Shown: positions 15,748-25,050, numbered from the stretch's first letter. The stretch: 64,000 nucleotides of DNA from Bacteroidales bacterium (GCA_017550405.1 JAFZPH010000021.1:1-64000), one strand, 5' to 3'. Program-made: numbers and translations. Notes: a model not told the origin generated them from the sequence alone.

Positions 15748-17087
15748 TGGATTATATCATCAAGGACGGCACCGTCGTCAACGAGGGCACAATCGCCAAA
15801 CGCGACCTCTTCATCCACGACGGACGGATAGTCGAGAGTGCCTCGGCACTGCGTAACCCCCAGACCTTTTCGGCCAAAGGGTGCTATGTCATACCGGGCG
15901 TCATCGACACCCATGTCCACTTCCGCGACCCGGGTTTCCCCGAGAAAGCCGATTTCGCCACCGAGAGCAACGCTGCGCTTGCCGGGGGTGTCACCTCCGT
16001 CATCGACATGCCCAACACCAAACCACAGACCACCACTCTTGCCGACCTCGAAGCAAAGGAAGCGTTGGCCGCCAAGAAGAGTGCCGTCAACTACGGATTC
16101 ATGCTGGGCGCCACAAACGACAACATCGACGACCTGCTGGCCATCGACCCGCTGCGCTTCGCCGCCATCAAGCTCTTCCTGGGCAGCAGCACCGGCAATA
16201 TGCTGGTCAACAAAGCCGACGTACTGGACAGGCTCTTTTCTCAAAGCCGCAAACTTATCGTTGCCCACTGCGAGGAAGAGAGCATCATCCAGGCCAACCT
16301 GCGCAACTATAAGATGGAGTTTGCCGGCAAAGAGGGAGAGAACGCCTCGTTGCATCCCAAAATCCGCAACCGCGAAGCCTGCTTCGTCTCCACCTATAAA
16401 GCTGTTGAACGCGCCCGTAAGTACAACACCCGCCTGCATGTTGCCCACATCAGCACCGCCACCGAGCTATCCCTCTTCAGCAACAAAGCTGTGGACGACA
16501 AAAACATCACTGCCGAGGTGACCCCTAACCACCTGTGGTTCGACGACCGCGACTATGTCGAACTGGGCAACAAGATAAAATGCAACCCCTCCATCAAGAG
16601 CAACGACGACCGCATGGGACTATGGGGCGGACTTATCGACGGGGTGATAGACACCATTGCCACCGACCATGCCCCCCATACCCTTGCCGAGAAAGAGCAG
16701 CGTTATTTCGACGCCCCCGGCGGCATCCCAAGCATCCAGCACTCCCTGCAGATGATGATGGAAGGGCTCTTCAGCCCTGCCGCTTGCCAACGCGAAGACC
16801 ACAGTGATGTGCTGAACGAATGGCTGCCTTTGATCGTTGCCAAGATGTGCCACAACCCTGCCTCCATCTTCGGCATTGAAGGACGCGGATTCATCCGTCC
16901 CGGCTACTATGCCGACCTCGTCGTCTTCGAGCCCGGCGAGACCGTGGTGACGCCCGAGAGCCTGTTGTACAAGTGCGGATGGAGCCCCATCCAAGGACAG
17001 ACCCTCCACACACGTCTGCGTCAAGTGTTCCTCAACGGCATGCCTGCCGGACAGAGTACCGCCATGCCGTTGCAATTCGTCAAATAA
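15747..17087 (+). CDS. pyrC: Dihydroorotase
   Basis: A 446-residue amidohydrolase that interconverts N-carbamoyl-L-aspartate and dihydroorotate in pyrimidine synthesis. The first metal motif is DTHVHFRDPGFPEKADF, later metal residues are in LIVAHCEEESI and HVAHISTATE, and the catalytic-acid region is TIATDHAPHTLAEKEQ. These fit the class I dihydroorotase group. The ATG at 15747 (TAATG) overlaps the upstream stop by one base; a longer frame at 15723 would begin inside the WG gene. No other pyrimidine gene is nearby, so linkage to the WG-repeat gene is unusual. Confidence 0.93.
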   Translation: MDYIIKDGTVVNEGTIAKRDLFIHDGRIVESASALRNPQTFSAKGCYVIPGVIDTHVHFRDPGFPEKADFATESNAALAGGVTSVIDMPNTKPQTTTLADLEAKEALAAKKSAVNYGFMLGATNDNIDDLLAIDPLRFAAIKLFLGSSTGNMLVNKADVLDRLFSQSRKLIVAHCEEESIIQANLRNYKMEFAGKEGENASLHPKIRNREACFVSTYKAVERARKYNTRLHVAHISTATELSLFSNKAVDDKNITAEVTPNHLWFDDRDYVELGNKIKCNPSIKSNDDRMGLWGGLIDGVIDTIATDHAPHTLAEKEQRYFDAPGGIPSIQHSLQMMMEGLFSPAACQREDHSDVLNEWLPLIVAKMCHNPASIFGIEGRGFIRPGYYADLVVFEPGETVVTPESLLYKCGWSPIQGQTLHTRLRQVFLNGMPAGQSTAMPLQFVK

Positions 17088-17132
17088 AAAAAACGTCAAA
17101 TCCATACCTTAAAAACAAACACATCATCCATC

Positions 17133-17558
17133 ATGAAAAAGTTCATCCTGACATTATTAGCCGTCCTCATGGTAGGAACCAGCCTTAACGCCTGTGGCCG
17201 CAAGCGCGTCATCGACCCCGAAGAGCTCCCCAAAGCCGCCACCGAACTGGTCCAGAAACACTGGCCCTCCTGCGTCATCGACCTCGCCTATATCGACGGC
17301 CGTGAGTACGAAGTGCTGCTCAGCGACGGCACCATTATCGAGTTCAACAACAAAGGCATCTGGAAAGAAGCCAAATGCACCGACGGTCTGCCTGTCACCC
17401 TTGTCCCGGGCAACATCACACGCTATGTGGTGGAACGCTTCCCCAAACAGCTCATCATCAAATGCGAGAAGATGAGAGGTGGCTATGAGGTAGAGTTGAC
17501 CAACGGTCTTGAACTACAGTTCGACCTTCAAGGCCGGCTGACCCATGTCGACGACTGA
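17133..17558 (+). CDS. PepSY-like (DUF2874-type) lipoprotein
   Basis: A 141-residue protein with signal peptide and lipobox LNAC (Cys21). The body carries two repeats of a PepSY-like fold: an LPKAATELVQKHWP helix, then an IDGREYEVLLSDGTIIEFN strand pair, then a second copy LVPGNITRYVVERFPKQL with GGYEVELTNGLELQFD. This matches the small BLIP/PepSY-like family common in Bacteroidota. It is probably periplasmic and lies 45 nt after pyrC, likely in the same transcript, ending at a strong terminator. Confidence 0.8.
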   Translation: MKKFILTLLAVLMVGTSLNACGRKRVIDPEELPKAATELVQKHWPSCVIDLAYIDGREYEVLLSDGTIIEFNNKGIWKEAKCTDGLPVTLVPGNITRYVVERFPKQLIIKCEKMRGGYEVELTNGLELQFDLQGRLTHVDD

Positions 17559-17580
17559 CCCCCACCCTGCAACTAAAAAA

Positions 17581-17607
17581 AAGAGGATGTCCCAGCGACA
17601 TCCTCTT
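17581..17607 (+). terminator. Intrinsic terminator of the WG/pyrC/PepSY operon
   Basis: AAGAGGATGTC (17581-17591) pairs perfectly with GACATCCTCTT (17597-17607), preceded by A-run and followed by T-run. Confidence 0.9.
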
Positions 17608-18033
17608 TTATTATCCCCAATCGCCAGTTACGGGAAGGTTTAATTGGGGATATACCACCCTATCCCACCCCGAAAAGGCCAAAGACACACTTTACTAACA
17701 CGATGTCGCACAGCTATTTACATTCCATATACTTTCTATGTACTTTCTATTTATTCTCTACATTATTTCTAAGAGAGAAAATAAACACAAAAAAGGCATT
17801 AGGAAACCGAAAACGCTGAAGGATGTAATGTACGCAAGTCCGTCGGTTGTTACTCCTTTGTATGCTTTACTTTATTATTACCTGTATTTTAGCTATTATT
17901 TAGGTACAGTAATCAAAGGATAATAAATGGACAGTCAAAGCGTAATGAAAAATATGTGGAAACCCCAAGATAAATAATGGCCGATTAGGGTTAAGGTCAA
18001 TTATTATGCCTATGCTTTTGTGCTTCCACTTGT
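17608..18033. other. AT-rich intergenic region without a supported gene
   Basis: A 10-bp inverted repeat TATCCCCAAT (17612-17621) and ATTGGGGATA (17643-17652) forms a hairpin just after the terminator. The rest is AT-rich. A 61-codon frame at 17738-17923 has poor composition and no initiation context, so I do not call it. Confidence 0.5.
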
Positions 18034-19590
18034 TTAGCGGGAGCTATCGCTGGACATTTTCTGCACTTTCTGCAGATATGCGGTATCGCTGCATTGGATG
18101 ATGAGCATATACACCTTGTCGGGCAGGAAGCCTATGTCCATCGAACTGTCATGGGTAGAATATAATATTTTCCCATCAAGGTCCATCACGCTGACGCTTT
18201 CAACACCATCGGCCTTGACCGTCAGTCTGCCCGTTGTGGGGTTGGGATAAACGGTCGGTCTTGTCGCTTCCAATGGCTCAATCCCTACCTGATTAGCCAT
18301 GACAGCACGGATCATCCACGATTTATCGTACGCCGGATTGCCGAGGTCATACTCATACAAGGGGAACCACACATTGCCATCAGCCGACACCCTGCAGCTG
18401 TTCGGGTCGCCGGTATAGACCTCCACCGATGGGGCAAAATCGTACATCGTGGAGAAGGTAACCCACAGGTTTTTCATCCCGTCCACCTCCAAGGCGCCGC
18501 AGTCAACACTATTCCAACCGGCATGGCACGCTGTAATCTTCTTCTTGAAAAACAGTGATTCGGGGGCATACGCTCCTCCCTGGTACACGTTCAAGGTAAT
18601 CGTTTTACGGAAAGCGGTGTCGGTATAGAACTCCACTTCCCTGAGGCAGTTCTTATCCGTCAAAGCCTGTGGAGGGAACACAACGCCCCAATACTTCATA
18701 CCATCGAGGGTTGCCCCCGTGTCCACCCTGTCGGAGACATAGCTGAGTGTATCGCCCCATTCCCATTCAAACACATGCACCATCATGGTATCATATCCTG
18801 TGCCGGCCATGTTGGAAGCCTGCAGCGTGACCCTATAGTCGCCCACCTCGCTCCACGACACATTCACATCCTCCGAGACTGCATAAGTAAAACTACCATT
18901 CTCGATATTCCACACATAACCGTAGGGGGAACCCACACAGTCCACCTCGCTCGAAAAGGCAGAAGGACATCCTTTCGCCACACGATTATGGCCATTGATT
19001 GAGACCACTGGGACAGTCTCCGTGCCCACAGTTTGAGCGATACCGATGAGATGAGCGATATTGGTTCTGTTATCGGCATCACTATTCAGGTAAAGAGCTA
19101 TTTTTCGATAATAACCATATTGGCCGACAAACACAAAGTAAGGTACAGCACCTTGATATAACTCGCGGCACACTTCAAGACAACTATTGTTACAGATGAT
19201 TGGGTAAGGAACCGTACCTCCAAGCGTCCAGTCGTAGTTGGTGTTTCCCTCAGCCATCGTGGAAGCATAGGAGGGATTCTCGAGTGCGATAGACGCCACA
19301 CGCAACTGATTGGTACCATTGGGGCCGAAATAATCATACAGCCTCGCCAGGACACCCTTCTCATGGTATTTCCAGCAGGGGCCACACAGCAAAGTGAAAT
19401 AGTCGAAGAGCACACAATATCCCGAGTCGAGCCATGCCTGCAGATCCACGGTGTCGCCATATATGTCCGGAACCCTGAAAGGGGTACCTATATGTACCCA
19501 ACGACCCTCGTAGGCTTTCTCCTGTTGAGCAAGAGAAACCATGCCTATGAGGCAGAACAGTACAGCAGCCAAGGTCTTTTTCATACTCAT
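18034..19590 (-). CDS. T9SS-exported thioredoxin-fold protein with PKD-like domain
   Basis: A ~518-residue secreted protein. After the signal peptide (cut after SLAQ) comes a thioredoxin-like domain with active-site LLCGPCWKYHE, then a PKD-like beta domain (WSEVGDYRVTLQASN), then a ~150-residue beta domain with TLNVYQGGAYAPES and YTGDPNSCRV, and finally a T9SS sorting domain starting VYPNPTTGRLTVKADG. It is a full-length paralog of 49333-50913. The start is ATG 19590 or 19584; the longer frame from 19632 begins inside the terminator of the upstream gene. It should be exported and surface-held or released, an unusual place for a CxxC thioredoxin fold. Confidence 0.85.
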   Translation of the reverse strand: MSMKKTLAAVLFCLIGMVSLAQQEKAYEGRWVHIGTPFRVPDIYGDTVDLQAWLDSGYCVLFDYFTLLCGPCWKYHEKGVLARLYDYFGPNGTNQLRVASIALENPSYASTMAEGNTNYDWTLGGTVPYPIICNNSCLEVCRELYQGAVPYFVFVGQYGYYRKIALYLNSDADNRTNIAHLIGIAQTVGTETVPVVSINGHNRVAKGCPSAFSSEVDCVGSPYGYVWNIENGSFTYAVSEDVNVSWSEVGDYRVTLQASNMAGTGYDTMMVHVFEWEWGDTLSYVSDRVDTGATLDGMKYWGVVFPPQALTDKNCLREVEFYTDTAFRKTITLNVYQGGAYAPESLFFKKKITACHAGWNSVDCGALEVDGMKNLWVTFSTMYDFAPSVEVYTGDPNSCRVSADGNVWFPLYEYDLGNPAYDKSWMIRAVMANQVGIEPLEATRPTVYPNPTTGRLTVKADGVESVSVMDLDGKILYSTHDSSMDIGFLPDKVYMLIIQCSDTAYLQKVQKMSSDSSR

Positions 19591-19618
19591 CGGAAATAAA
19601 AAGGGTGCATATAAAAAA

Positions 19619-19648
19619 AGGGTGCTTGACAAACATGTCGAGCACCCT
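19619..19648 (-). terminator. Intrinsic terminator of the acyl-CoA synthetase gene
   Basis: AGGGTGCTTGAC (19619-19630) pairs with GTCGAGCACCCT (19637-19648), with one wobble. On the minus strand a T-run follows. It lies 15 nt after the stop of the gene at 19664. Confidence 0.85.
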
Positions 19649-19663
19649 GTGAAATCATCTCAA

Positions 19664-21736
19664 CTATTTTTCCAGGCGGATGCGGGCGTCCACTGCGGTG
19701 ACGTAGCGGGGGTTGCCCAGCAGGGGGTTGAGGTCCATCTCGGCAATCTCGGGGGCGGCCTGGACCAAGGCGCTCACACGGGCGATCTGGTCGGCGTAGA
19801 GGTCGATGTTCACGGCCTCCTGGCCACGCACGCCCTGCAGGATCTTATAGCCGCGCAGCTTGGTGAGGGCCTCCTTGGCTTCGGCAGCACTGATGGGTGC
19901 CAGTGCGCTCTGCACATCTTTCAACACCTCGATGAAGATGCCGCCCAGTCCGAAGAAAATCTGATGTCCGAACTTCGGGTCTTTGATGGCTCCGATATAC
20001 ACGTCGGTACCGTCGAGCATGGGGTACATCTCCACGGCGTAGGTCTCGGGAATTACAATCAAGCGGTTGAACTCCTTCTCGACGGTGGCGAGGTCTTTCA
20101 CGCCGAGGGTGACGCCGCCCACATCGCTCTTGTGCAGGGGTCCGACGACCTTCATGACCAGCGGGACATCCTTGCTGCATCCCACCTCCTTGGCGAAGGC
20201 GAGGGCGTCCTCGACCTTGGACACCTCGACGCTCTTCTTGCGGCTGATGCCGGCGGCATCCAGCAACTCGTTGTAGTCGGCAATCTCCATGTAGCCGCTC
20301 TTGCAGCGTTCGACGGTCTTGCGGATGCGGGCCACATCGATGGCGGGCTGCTCGACGTTCTCGGGCTGGGGTTTGGGAGTATTGTACACCTTGCAAATGG
20401 CGTTGCCAAGCACACACTCCTCGGGGAAGTTGATGTTGCCCATATCAATAAACTCCTGGATTTCGTCCTTGACGTTGATGATGGAGGGCAGCACGGGGAA
20501 GATGGGTTTCTTGCAGGTCTTCATCTTCTCGTTGAGCAGGGCATACACCTCGCGGTTGGAGAAGAGTCCGGGGGAGCCGAAGATAACCACCGAGAAATCG
20601 ATGTCGGTGTACTCGTTCTCGACGGTGTCGATGATGTAGCCCAGCTGCTCGGCGGTGCCTGTGGCGAGGAAGTCGATGGGATTGCCCACCGAGGAGCCGC
20701 CGAAGAGTTTCTCGAGCAGGGCGGGGCTGGCGGGGTGCTCCTTGAGGCTGGGCACCTCGATGCCATTGTTGCTAAGCACGTCGGTGAGCATGACGGCCGG
20801 GCCGCCAGCATGGGTGATGACGGCGCAGCGGTTGCCCTTAATCTCGGGATACATAAACACACCGCAGACGGTGGTGAGCTCCTGACGGTTCTGGCAGCGG
20901 ACGATGCCTGCCTTGCGGAAGAGGGCATCGACGGCGGCGTCGTTGGTGGCCAAGGCGCCGGTGTGGCTCGAGGCGGCACGGCTGCCGGCGGCACTGCCGC
21001 CGCTCTTGATGGCGGCGATATGGCAGCCCTTGTTGATGAGGCTGCGGCTGTGCTTGAGCAGACGCTGCGGGTCGCCGACCTTCTCCATATAGAGCATGAT
21101 GACGTGGCTGGACTTCTCCGGGTCGAAGGTCTCGTCGAGATGTTCCAGCACATCCTCGATACCCAGCTGGGCGCTGTTGCCCACAGCCCACACGCTGTTG
21201 AACTTAAGACCGTTGGTCATGCCGTACTCCTTGATAAACACGGCGGTGGCGCCTGAGCCGGTGATGAAGTCCACACCCTTGGGGTCGAGCTTGGGGATGG
21301 GTGTGTCGAAGCAGCCGCTATAGTTGGTGTTGAGGAATCCCGTGCAGTTTGGGCCGATGAGCGAGCCGCCCACAGCGTTGATGCTGTCGACGATGTGCTT
21401 CTCAATAGCGGCACCCTCGGCGTTCTCCTCCGAGAAGCCGGCGCTCACAATGATAAAGCCTTTGGTACCCTTCTGTTGGGTCAGCACGTCGACGGTCTGT
21501 GCGCAGAACTTGGCTGCGATGCAGAGGATGGCGCAGTCCACCTGCGGCAAGTCCTCGACTTTGGCAAAGCACTTAATGCCCTGCACCTCGGTCTCCTTGG
21601 GGTTGACAGCGTACACTGGGCCGCTGAAACTGCTCTCAAGCAAGTTCTTCAAAGCCTTGCCGCCGGGTTTGTGAATATCGCTCGATGCGCCGCAGATTAC
21701 AATGCTGCGGGGATTTAAAAGTTCTTTTGCTATCAT
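19664..21736 (-). CDS. ADP-forming acyl-CoA (acetyl-CoA) synthetase, fused alpha and beta
   Basis: A 690-residue cytosolic enzyme that converts acyl-CoA, ADP and phosphate to acid, CoA and ATP. The N-terminal CoA-binding domain begins NPRSIVICGASS; a succinyl-CoA-ligase-like domain follows with SLIGPNCTGF, and the phospho-acceptor His258 is in SSHTGALAT. The C-terminal ~220 residues are an ATP-grasp beta part (VPLVMKVVGPLHKSDVGGV, IFFGLGGIFIEVLKD, AEMDLNPLL). Alpha and beta fused in this order is the acd/acs form. In amino-acid-fermenting Bacteroidales it yields ATP from organic acyl-CoA; the neighbouring dipeptidase supports this. Acyl specificity is unknown. Confidence 0.92.
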   Translation of the reverse strand: MIAKELLNPRSIVICGASSDIHKPGGKALKNLLESSFSGPVYAVNPKETEVQGIKCFAKVEDLPQVDCAILCIAAKFCAQTVDVLTQQKGTKGFIIVSAGFSEENAEGAAIEKHIVDSINAVGGSLIGPNCTGFLNTNYSGCFDTPIPKLDPKGVDFITGSGATAVFIKEYGMTNGLKFNSVWAVGNSAQLGIEDVLEHLDETFDPEKSSHVIMLYMEKVGDPQRLLKHSRSLINKGCHIAAIKSGGSAAGSRAASSHTGALATNDAAVDALFRKAGIVRCQNRQELTTVCGVFMYPEIKGNRCAVITHAGGPAVMLTDVLSNNGIEVPSLKEHPASPALLEKLFGGSSVGNPIDFLATGTAEQLGYIIDTVENEYTDIDFSVVIFGSPGLFSNREVYALLNEKMKTCKKPIFPVLPSIINVKDEIQEFIDMGNINFPEECVLGNAICKVYNTPKPQPENVEQPAIDVARIRKTVERCKSGYMEIADYNELLDAAGISRKKSVEVSKVEDALAFAKEVGCSKDVPLVMKVVGPLHKSDVGGVTLGVKDLATVEKEFNRLIVIPETYAVEMYPMLDGTDVYIGAIKDPKFGHQIFFGLGGIFIEVLKDVQSALAPISAAEAKEALTKLRGYKILQGVRGQEAVNIDLYADQIARVSALVQAAPEIAEMDLNPLLGNPRYVTAVDARIRLEK

Positions 21737-21759
21737 ATAAAAGGTTTTATTTTAATCGG

Positions 21760-21830
21760 ATTATTCAGATTATTCAGATAACTCGGATTATTGGATTACT
21801 CAGAATCATCAGACTACTCAGAAATTACTT
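21760..21830. repeat. Degenerate ~9-nt tandem repeat (CAGATTATT-type)
   Basis: Units resembling CAGATTATT, CGGATTATT and CAGACTACT repeat across the gap between pepD and the acyl-CoA synthetase gene and reach the pepD stop codon. It is similar in style to the 7- and 8-nt arrays elsewhere but with a different unit. Confidence 0.7.
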
Positions 21831-23279
21831 CTCTTTGGGCATGGCGGCAAGGGCTGCTACCAGGTAGTCGAAGAACTTCTTGCTGCTCTCGATATTGGCG
21901 CGCTCGTCGGGGCTGTGGGGGCTGTTGAGCGTGGGTCCGAAGGAGATCATCTCCATGTCGGGATATTTGCCGCCCAGCAGGCCGCACTCCAGACCGGCGT
22001 GGATGGCCACCACGGCGGGTTCCTTGCCGTACATCTTCTTGTAGGTCTGCTTCATGGTCTTGAGCAGGCCGCTCTCCATGTTGGGTTTCCATCCGGGATA
22101 GGCACCCGTGAGCTGGCATTTGCCGCCCGCCAACTCGGCCAGGCAGACCAGCCGCTCGGCGAGGGCCTCCTTGGCGGAGTCGACCGAGCTGCGAAGCAGG
22201 GCCTTGATGGTGAAGCTCTTCCCGTTGGTGTACATGATGGCCAGGTTGAGGGATGTCTCCACCAGACCTTCCATGTCCTTGCTCATGCGGATGACGCCAT
22301 TGGGGGCAATCATGACGGTGTTGATAATCTTCTGGGTGTCGGCCTCGGTCATGACCTTGGGGTACATGCGGACAGGCTCCAGCTTCATGAAGAAGTCGGG
22401 CTCCACGCGACCGAGTTCCTTCTTCACCCAGCCGGCCACCTTCTCCAGCTCAGCCACGATGCACTCCTTGTGGGCCTTAGGCATGGCAAAGGTGATGGAG
22501 GCGTCGCGGGGGATGGCGTTACGCATATTGCCGCCGTCGACATTGATCAGGCGGATGCCGCAATCGGCAACCCAGCGGATGTGGCGGAACAGCAGCTTAT
22601 TGGCGTTGGCACGTCCGGTGTTGATTTCCATGCCGCTGTGGCCGCCCTTGAGGCCGCCGATGGTCAGGCGCATGGCGCAATAGTTCTTGGGAGCGGTCTC
22701 GGTGGCGTAGGGGATGGCGATGGTGGCGTCGATACCGCCGGCGCAGCCCACATACAGCTCGCCCTCGGTCTCGCTGTCGAGGTTAAGCAGGTACTTGCCT
22801 TTCAGCTCGCCGCGTTTCAGACCGAAAGCACCGGTCATGCCGGTCTCCTCGTCGGTGGTGATAAGGGCCTCGATGGGACCGTGTTTGATGGTCTTGCTCT
22901 CGAGCACAGCCATGGCGGCAGCCACGCCCAGGCCGTCGTCGGCACCCAGGGTGGTGTCGCAAGCGTACACCCAACCGTCGACAATCTTGGTCTCGATGGG
23001 GTCCTTGAGGAAATCGTGCACCTTGCCGGCACGGGCCTGAGGCACCATGTCCATGTGGGCCTGCAGCACTACGGGGCATACATTCTCCATGCCGGGAGTG
23101 GCGGGTTTGCGCATGATGATATTGCCCACCTTGTCGACGTGGCATTCGATATTACGTTCTTTAGCCCACTTCACGAGATAATCGCGGACAGCCTCCTCAT
23201 GCTTGGAGGGACGGGGGCAACGGGTGAGGTTATAGAAATTACCCCACAGTTCTTTTGGCTCTAAATCTTTAATTGTCAT
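21825..23279 (-). CDS. pepD: Cytosol non-specific dipeptidase (aminoacyl-histidine dipeptidase)
   Basis: A 484-residue M20C metallopeptidase that cleaves dipeptides in the cytosol. Metal and catalytic segments are VLQAHMDMVPQ (H75, D77), TLGADDGLG, ITTDEETGMTGA (general base Glu) and the late VVAIHAGLECG. A dimerisation domain sits in the middle (GLKGGHSGMEIN). The ATG at 23279 begins MTIKDLEPKE; a longer frame to 23306 begins with TTG and is not preferred. It has its own promoter and lies just upstream of the acyl-CoA synthetase gene, so peptide breakdown and energy recovery may be co-expressed. Confidence 0.95.
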   Translation of the reverse strand: MTIKDLEPKELWGNFYNLTRCPRPSKHEEAVRDYLVKWAKERNIECHVDKVGNIIMRKPATPGMENVCPVVLQAHMDMVPQARAGKVHDFLKDPIETKIVDGWVYACDTTLGADDGLGVAAAMAVLESKTIKHGPIEALITTDEETGMTGAFGLKRGELKGKYLLNLDSETEGELYVGCAGGIDATIAIPYATETAPKNYCAMRLTIGGLKGGHSGMEINTGRANANKLLFRHIRWVADCGIRLINVDGGNMRNAIPRDASITFAMPKAHKECIVAELEKVAGWVKKELGRVEPDFFMKLEPVRMYPKVMTEADTQKIINTVMIAPNGVIRMSKDMEGLVETSLNLAIMYTNGKSFTIKALLRSSVDSAKEALAERLVCLAELAGGKCQLTGAYPGWKPNMESGLLKTMKQTYKKMYGKEPAVVAIHAGLECGLLGGKYPDMEMISFGPTLNSPHSPDERANIESSKKFFDYLVAALAAMPKEK

Positions 23280-23315
23280 AATATTGGTGTTTAATTTATT
23301 ATCCAAAGGTAACTG

Positions 23316-23323
23316 CGAAGATA
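23316..23323 (-). promoter_or_regulatory. Promoter of pepD
   Basis: The minus strand reads TATCTTCG, one base from TAnnTTTG, after an A/T-rich tract; the leader would be about 30 nt. Confidence 0.55.
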
Positions 23324-23366
23324 CGAAATATTTTTGAATTAGTTGTTAAAATGCAGAAAAAAGTTG

Positions 23367-23374
23367 TATTTTTG
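23367..23374 (+). promoter_or_regulatory. Promoter of the pflX-like gene, very close to the start codon
   Basis: TATTTTTG followed by C. The ATG at 23379 lies only 4 nt after the box, so the transcript may be leaderless. Confidence 0.65.
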
Positions 23375-23378
23375 CATC

Positions 23379-24329
23379 ATGAAATGTACGAATTGCCCAC
23401 GCCGATGTGCCACAGACCGTGTCACCTCCCTCGGTTTCTGCCACGCAGGAACCGAGCCCGAGGCCGTCACCGTGTGTGTGCACCGTGGCGAGGAGCCTCC
23501 CCTGTGCGGTGAGCGAGGCATCTGCAACATCTTCTTCGCCCACTGCAACCTGCAGTGCGTCTACTGCCAGAACCACGACATCAGCCGCGGCACCCTCCCT
23601 GCCGCCATCATCCCGCGCCATGTGGGCGTCGACGCCATCGTGGAGCGTGTGGCCCAGATCCTCCCCACCACCGAAAACATCGTCGGCCTCGTCAGCCCAA
23701 CCCATTATGCCGACAGCATCCCGGCCATCGTCGAGGGGCTACACCGACGCGACCTCTACCCAACAGTGGTTTACAACACGGGCGGCTACGACAGCGTGGA
23801 GGCCCTCCGCGCCCTGGCCCCCTACATCGACATCTACCTGCCCGACTTCAAATACTCCGACCCGGTGCTGGCCGCACGCTACAGCCACGCCCCCGACTAT
23901 CCGAAGGTGGCCCTCGCCGCCCTCCGCGAGATGTACAGCCAGAAAGGCTCCGCTCTCCCCACCGACGAGCGCGGCCTTGCCTATCGCGGCATTATCGTAC
24001 GCCATCTCGTCCTCCCGGGGCAGGTGGAGAACAGCCTCGGCGTGGCCGACCTCCTGGCCGACCTCTCCCCTAACCTCCACGTGGCCCTCATGGCACAGTA
24101 CTTCCCCACGCGTGCCGACCTGCCCGACCAGCTGGGACGCACGCTCACCCCCGACGAATACAACCGCGTAGCCGACCACTTCTACGAGGTAGGTCTCTGC
24201 CGCGGATGGGTTCAGGAGCTAGCGGCAGAGGCATGCTACCGTCCCGACTTCAGCCTCGAGGAGGCCTTCGAGTCCGCCGCTGCGTCCGACCCCTCCCAAG
24301 CACTACAACAAGACAACAAAACCCTGTAA
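23379..24329 (+). CDS. PflX-like radical SAM protein
   Basis: A 316-residue radical SAM enzyme resembling the PflX (COG1313) group. The N-terminus has extra cysteines (KCTNCPRRC, then GFCHAG), followed by HRGEEPPLCGERGICNIFF and the cluster motif CNLQCVYC at residues 56-63, then QNHDISRG. The family is related to pyruvate formate-lyase activases but no PFL gene is nearby, so the substrate is unknown. ATG 23379 is chosen because the promoter box ends just before it; a longer frame from 23343 is upstream of the promoter. The next gene follows after 22 nt. Confidence 0.88.
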   Translation: MKCTNCPRRCATDRVTSLGFCHAGTEPEAVTVCVHRGEEPPLCGERGICNIFFAHCNLQCVYCQNHDISRGTLPAAIIPRHVGVDAIVERVAQILPTTENIVGLVSPTHYADSIPAIVEGLHRRDLYPTVVYNTGGYDSVEALRALAPYIDIYLPDFKYSDPVLAARYSHAPDYPKVALAALREMYSQKGSALPTDERGLAYRGIIVRHLVLPGQVENSLGVADLLADLSPNLHVALMAQYFPTRADLPDQLGRTLTPDEYNRVADHFYEVGLCRGWVQELAAEACYRPDFSLEEAFESAAASDPSQALQQDNKTL

Positions 24330-24351
24330 CCGAAAACAAAACCTCCACACC

Positions 24352-24957
24352 ATGCCAAGCAAACCCCATAGCCGTTATCTCGATGACCCTCTCTTCTCTT
24401 TTGCCAACAGCACCATGGCGCTGCTCAACACCTCCTTCTTCAACCACGAGCTGGCCATGGCCCTCAACCACGCATACAACCTCAAGTTGCGACGTATCGA
24501 CGACTGCCCACTCGGCAATAACAATTACCCCTGTTTCATCTTCCACGACCCGTCCACCCGCCTTACCTTCGTCATGCTCGACCGCTCCCCTGCTGCGCCC
24601 ATGACATTCCCATTCGAGAACTACGACAAACTGCTCATTGTTCGCGGACGCGACTCGCGACAGTTCGTGCAACAGCTCTACGACGACATCACCACCCGCC
24701 GCCCCGAACCACTAGCCGATGACCTCAGCACACACCACCACTGGCAAAGCCTCAACCAGCTGCAGGAGGGCATTATCGATGCCGCCATCTTCACCTTCCT
24801 CCCCAACGGGCAACCTGCCGACACTTCGCTGTTCAACGGCCCCGCCACCGCCATGCCCCGCCGCCTGCAGACCTACCTGACCCGCTTGCGCCACTTCCTC
24901 ACCACTGTGTTCGCCACTTTCGAATGGGCACTGACCAATCCCGACGAGCTCGAGTAA
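24352..24957 (+). CDS. Uncharacterised protein, possibly IPExxxVDY-like
   Basis: A 201-residue soluble protein. The segment ELAMALNHAYNLKLRRIDD followed by YPCFIFHDPSTRLTFVMLDRS and FENYDKLLIV resembles the layout of the small Bacteroidota IPExxxVDY family (helix with LN..L...L.R, then a strand pair, then a DYLLI-like strand), but this copy is longer and the defining motif is not clear. There is no signal peptide. It is the second gene after the radical SAM gene and precedes an intrinsic terminator. Function unknown. Confidence 0.55.
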   Translation: MPSKPHSRYLDDPLFSFANSTMALLNTSFFNHELAMALNHAYNLKLRRIDDCPLGNNNYPCFIFHDPSTRLTFVMLDRSPAAPMTFPFENYDKLLIVRGRDSRQFVQQLYDDITTRRPEPLADDLSTHHHWQSLNQLQEGIIDAAIFTFLPNGQPADTSLFNGPATAMPRRLQTYLTRLRHFLTTVFATFEWALTNPDELE

Positions 24958-25028
24958 CATTTGGTCACCTCTTGTCACGGCACTGCACCTTCGGCTTGTA
25001 CCGTGTTATTACGTGTTATTAAAGGTCT

Positions 25029-25050
25029 CACCTCTCCGAGGTGTTTTTTT
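25029..25050 (+). terminator. Intrinsic terminator after the radical SAM pair
   Basis: CACCTC (25029-25034) pairs with GAGGTG (25038-25043) around a 3-nt loop, followed by eight T. Confidence 0.8.

Noticed and set aside
17738..17923. 61-codon plus-strand frame
   Set aside because: AT-rich intergenic DNA, unusual composition (Tyr/Lys/Leu), no promoter or conserved feature.
19541..21256. Long open frame (571 codons) on the plus strand
   Set aside because: It lies antisense to the acyl-CoA synthetase gene, whose motifs are clear. Its translation is Gly/His/Val-rich with no domain, as expected for the complement of GC-rich coding DNA.
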